In this document: piece by piece, positions 61,835 through 64,000 of the stretch
Position numbering within the stretch: position 1 is the stretch's first letter
How the letters are laid out: each line of letters opens with the position of its first letter
NCBI RefSeq assembly: GCF_007859935.1
Contig: NZ_SJPO01000002.1
Span: 310,001-374,000, forward strand
Length of the DNA: 64,000 nt
DNA from: Posidoniimonas polymericola
GTDB taxonomy: Bacteria > Planctomycetota > Planctomycetia > Pirellulales > Lacipirellulaceae
Direction: 5' to 3'
The notes under the pieces: model-generated
The model's input: the letters and a program-made list of their open reading frames with translations, nothing else
Told to the model about the DNA's origin: nothing
Database searches by the model: none
Made by a program: the position numbers and the translations under genes

Positions 61835-64000
61835 CGTTCACTACCTTCACCACTGCCGGTCTGCTGATGCTGGTGGCGCTGTCCCCGCCGGCGGACGCTG
61901 TCGACCTCGAGGCGTTCGAATTCAACGACCCCAACTTGACTGAGTTGACTGCCGCGGCGAACACGGCCAACCCGGGCAACAGCTGGGTCAGCTCTGAGAC
62001 CAACGGCTTCTCGGACATGACGCCGTCGCGCGTCATTTCGGGTTCTTACCAGATTTTGAAGGAGCAGGGTGGCCTGGCGACCAACCACCTGCAGATCGAC
62101 AACGTGACCAGCGGCTCGGTCTTCCTCGTGGCGCGGATGTCGGAGTGGGCGTTCCGCGAAGATTCGCCAGAAGAGGCAGAGGAAGAGGTCCGATTCGGTT
62201 TCCTCAATGACGATTCCGGGACGGGCGGCAGCACGATCACCGCCGAGATGATCATCCGCCGCGAGGCGTCCGGCGGCATCGAGCTGGCAGGCCGGGCCCT
62301 CGGCCCTGGGGCGACCGCGGTTAGCAACACGGCCCCACTCGCCACGGATCAGATGTCGCCGTTCACTGCGGTGCTCGCGGTGGACCTCGACTCGTCGACC
62401 TACAAGGTCTATTACAAGGACGGCTCAAATCCGTCCCAGGTGCTGGGGATTGGATCGATGTCGCCTTCGCGGGCGGCCAATTCCGTCCGACTGGCTGCAA
62501 ATAACTTTTTCGCGAACGGGAACCTGGTAGGTATCGGGCCCTCGGACATCATCGAGGAGGAGTTCAATATTGACCGCCTCGCGTTGGCGACCACCAACCC
62601 GCTAACCGATCTGCTGACGGTCAGCATCAACCGCGCCACCGGCGCGATGACGCTGGTTAACAGCACCGGCCAGGCGTTGCCGACGCTGCTGTCGTACTCG
62701 ATTGAGTCGGCTGCCGGTGCGCTCGACGCGAGCGGCTGGAAGGCGGTCGCCGGCAATTACGACAGCGCCGGCAATGGCAGTGTCGACATCGACGGGACCT
62801 GGAGTGTCGACACGACCACCGCCTACGTCCTTTCCGAGTCGGCCAACACGGCCAGCGGAGGAGCCCTCGCAGCCGGCCAGAGCGTCGTGCTCAACCAAAC
62901 CGGCGACAGCGTATGGCTGCAGTCGCCGATCGAAGACATCGCGGTGACCCTCACCTTCGCAGGCGGCGTCAGCCGCACGGCGGACGTCATGTTCATGGGC
63001 AATGGCGGCAGCCGATTTGCTCTGGGAGACCTCAACTTTGATGGGCAGGTAACCGCCGCCGACTGGAGCACCCTGATCATGTTCAACGAGACCGACCTGA
63101 CCAGCCTGTCGCAGGTCGAGGCGTACCGTCGGGGCGACCTCGACGCCGACGGCGTCAACAGCATCCTGGACATCGGCGCCTTCAAGTCCGCCTACGACAC
63201 CGCCAACGGCTCCGGCGCATTCGCCGCGATGATCGCCGGCGTCCCGGAACCAGCCGCCACGCTGCTCGCAATCGGGGCGTTAACGCCACTCGCCCTGAGA
63301 CGCCGAACGGCGTCGCTGCTGGTGCTGCTGACGCTCGCCCTCGCCGGCCGCGGTGTCCAGGCCGGGATCCTCGAAGACTTCACCTTCAACGAGGTCGACG
63401 GCACGGCCCTCAATGAGGCGACCAACCTGATCAACCCGGACAACACCTGGACCGAAAACACGACCGACCTGACGCCCACAGCGGTCCTCGACAACAAGCT
63501 GCGGGTCACCAAGTTGAACGACTCGCTGGCTAGTAACTACCTGGACATTTCGAATGTCACGTCGGGCAAAGTTTGGCTCGTGGCCGAGATCTCCGGCTGG
63601 CACTTCTCATCGATTGTCGGACCGACGGAGTTCGACTCTGGCGAACTTGAAGAGTTCCGCTTCGACTTCCTCGACAACGACGACAACTCCGGCAGCACCA
63701 TCACTGCCGAGATGGAGATCGAGCGCAAGGCTGACGGCAGTATTGTGCTGCAGGGGCAGGCGCTCGGCGGCGGCAGCACCGTGTCGGGCACGACGCTGGG
63801 ACTGTCGCGGTCGACGCCGTTCACGATGGTCCTGGAATACGACGCAACGGCCAATGCCTACGAGATTTTCGGCAAGGACGGCGCCGGCTCGTTCGAGAGC
63901 TACGGCGCCGGCACAACCTCCGCCACCCGCGACGCCAACAGTGTCCGGTTCGCGGTTAACAACAGCATGGGCGGGACCGGCGAGTTCTTCGACCTCGACC
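61819..64000 (+). CDS. tandem two-unit dockerin/PEP-CTERM protein (polyprotein-like), 3' end outside window
   Basis: From an ATG at 61819, 727 codons stay open to the window edge. Unit 1: signal peptide (MHRNLTFTTFTTAGLLMLVAL to a PPADAVDLEAFEF region), beta-sandwich domain, dockerin pair at residues about 403-465 (DLNFDGQVTAADWSTL; DLDADGVNSILDIGAF), then VPEPAATLLAIGALTPLAL with a basic RRR at 494-496, a full PEP-CTERM signal. Directly after it, with no stop, TASLLVLLTLALAGRGVQA looks like a second signal peptide cleaved before Gly516. Unit 2 (GILEDFTFNEVDGTALNEAT onward) is homologous to unit 1. Its start overlaps the M14 gene by 16 bases. A mutated stop or an assembly error must be excluded. 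Confidence 0.85.
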   Translation, partial: MHRNLTFTTFTTAGLLMLVALSPPADAVDLEAFEFNDPNLTELTAAANTANPGNSWVSSETNGFSDMTPSRVISGSYQILKEQGGLATNHLQIDNVTSGSVFLVARMSEWAFREDSPEEAEEEVRFGFLNDDSGTGGSTITAEMIIRREASGGIELAGRALGPGATAVSNTAPLATDQMSPFTAVLAVDLDSSTYKVYYKDGSNPSQVLGIGSMSPSRAANSVRLAANNFFANGNLVGIGPSDIIEEEFNIDRLALATTNPLTDLLTVSINRATGAMTLVNSTGQALPTLLSYSIESAAGALDASGWKAVAGNYDSAGNGSVDIDGTWSVDTTTAYVLSESANTASGGALAAGQSVVLNQTGDSVWLQSPIEDIAVTLTFAGGVSRTADVMFMGNGGSRFALGDLNFDGQVTAADWSTLIMFNETDLTSLSQVEAYRRGDLDADGVNSILDIGAFKSAYDTANGSGAFAAMIAGVPEPAATLLAIGALTPLALRRRTASLLVLLTLALAGRGVQAGILEDFTFNEVDGTALNEATNLINPDNTWTENTTDLTPTAVLDNKLRVTKLNDSLASNYLDISNVTSGKVWLVAEISGWHFSSIVGPTEFDSGELEEFRFDFLDNDDNSGSTITAEMEIERKADGSIVLQGQALGGGSTVSGTTLGLSRSTPFTMVLEYDATANAYEIFGKDGAGSFESYGAGTTSATRDANSVRFAVNNSMGGTGEFFDLD

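Noticed and set aside
61819-64000. A separate start codon for the second unit of the last gene.
   Set aside because: No in-frame ATG, and no GTG or TTG with a ribosome site, lies between the Arg cluster and the second signal-like helix; the only GTG is inside the hydrophobic core.

Overview
The window comes from a GC-rich planctomycete, most likely Pirellulales (a Lacipirellulaceae-like genome; this placement is inference from gene content). It is dense in families typical of the phylum: three DUF1559 prepilin-like proteins, a DUF1501/DUF1553 pair, a BBP7-like outer-membrane protein, TIGR03790, LEPR-XLL N-termini, type I dockerins, and about eight PEP-CTERM sorting signals. No rRNA, tRNA, CRISPR array, insertion sequence or prophage was recognised. 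No exosortase gene is visible, so the PEP-CTERM proteins must be processed by an enzyme encoded elsewhere.

Layout. 1-5.2 kb: truncated DUF1559 gene, a small hypothetical, glgC (glycogen synthesis), folC (folate polyglutamylation), and a paired-hairpin REP-like element. 5.8-11.2 kb (minus): RND/MMPL exporter, S41 protease and CDF metal transporter in one tight operon. 11.3-18.3 kb: BBP7-like protein, transaldolase, two planctomycete hypotheticals (one a Gln-rich coiled coil with a DnaJ-like Cys cluster) and a DCC-family protein. 18.3-18.6 kb: a gene-free stretch full of hairpins, two of them mutually exclusive. 18.8-23.4 kb: exo/endonuclease-phosphatase, three PEP-CTERM/dockerin proteins and a small secreted protein ending in a strong terminator.

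23.5-31.6 kb (minus): exopolysaccharide export locus (Wza-like lipoprotein, unknown lipoprotein, O-antigen-ligase/TPR protein, CpsB-type PHP phosphatase, BY-kinase/chain-length regulator with a Tyr-Gly tail). Glycosyltransferases and flippase are absent. 32-36 kb: DUF1501 plus cytochrome/DUF1549/DUF1553 pair. 36.3-40.5 kb: TPR membrane protein, TIGR03790 protein and a frameshifted PEP-CTERM gene, ended by a clear terminator. 40.6-45.3 kb: sigma-54 activator divergent from a large polytopic membrane protein that has a near-consensus sigma-54 promoter.

45.4-64 kb: surface-protein region. It holds a GDSL hydrolase with dockerin and PEP-CTERM, a DUF1559 protein, two divergent giant CotH/lamin-tail/dockerin proteins, a lipoprotein/DUF1559 pair, and a plus-strand cluster of PEP-CTERM protein, GGT-family Ntn hydrolase, M14 carboxypeptidase with dockerin, and a last gene that runs off the window. 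That last gene is the most unusual object here: a complete secreted dockerin/PEP-CTERM protein whose C-terminal sorting helix is followed, with no stop codon, by a second signal-peptide-like segment and a second homologous domain. It has the architecture of a polyprotein.
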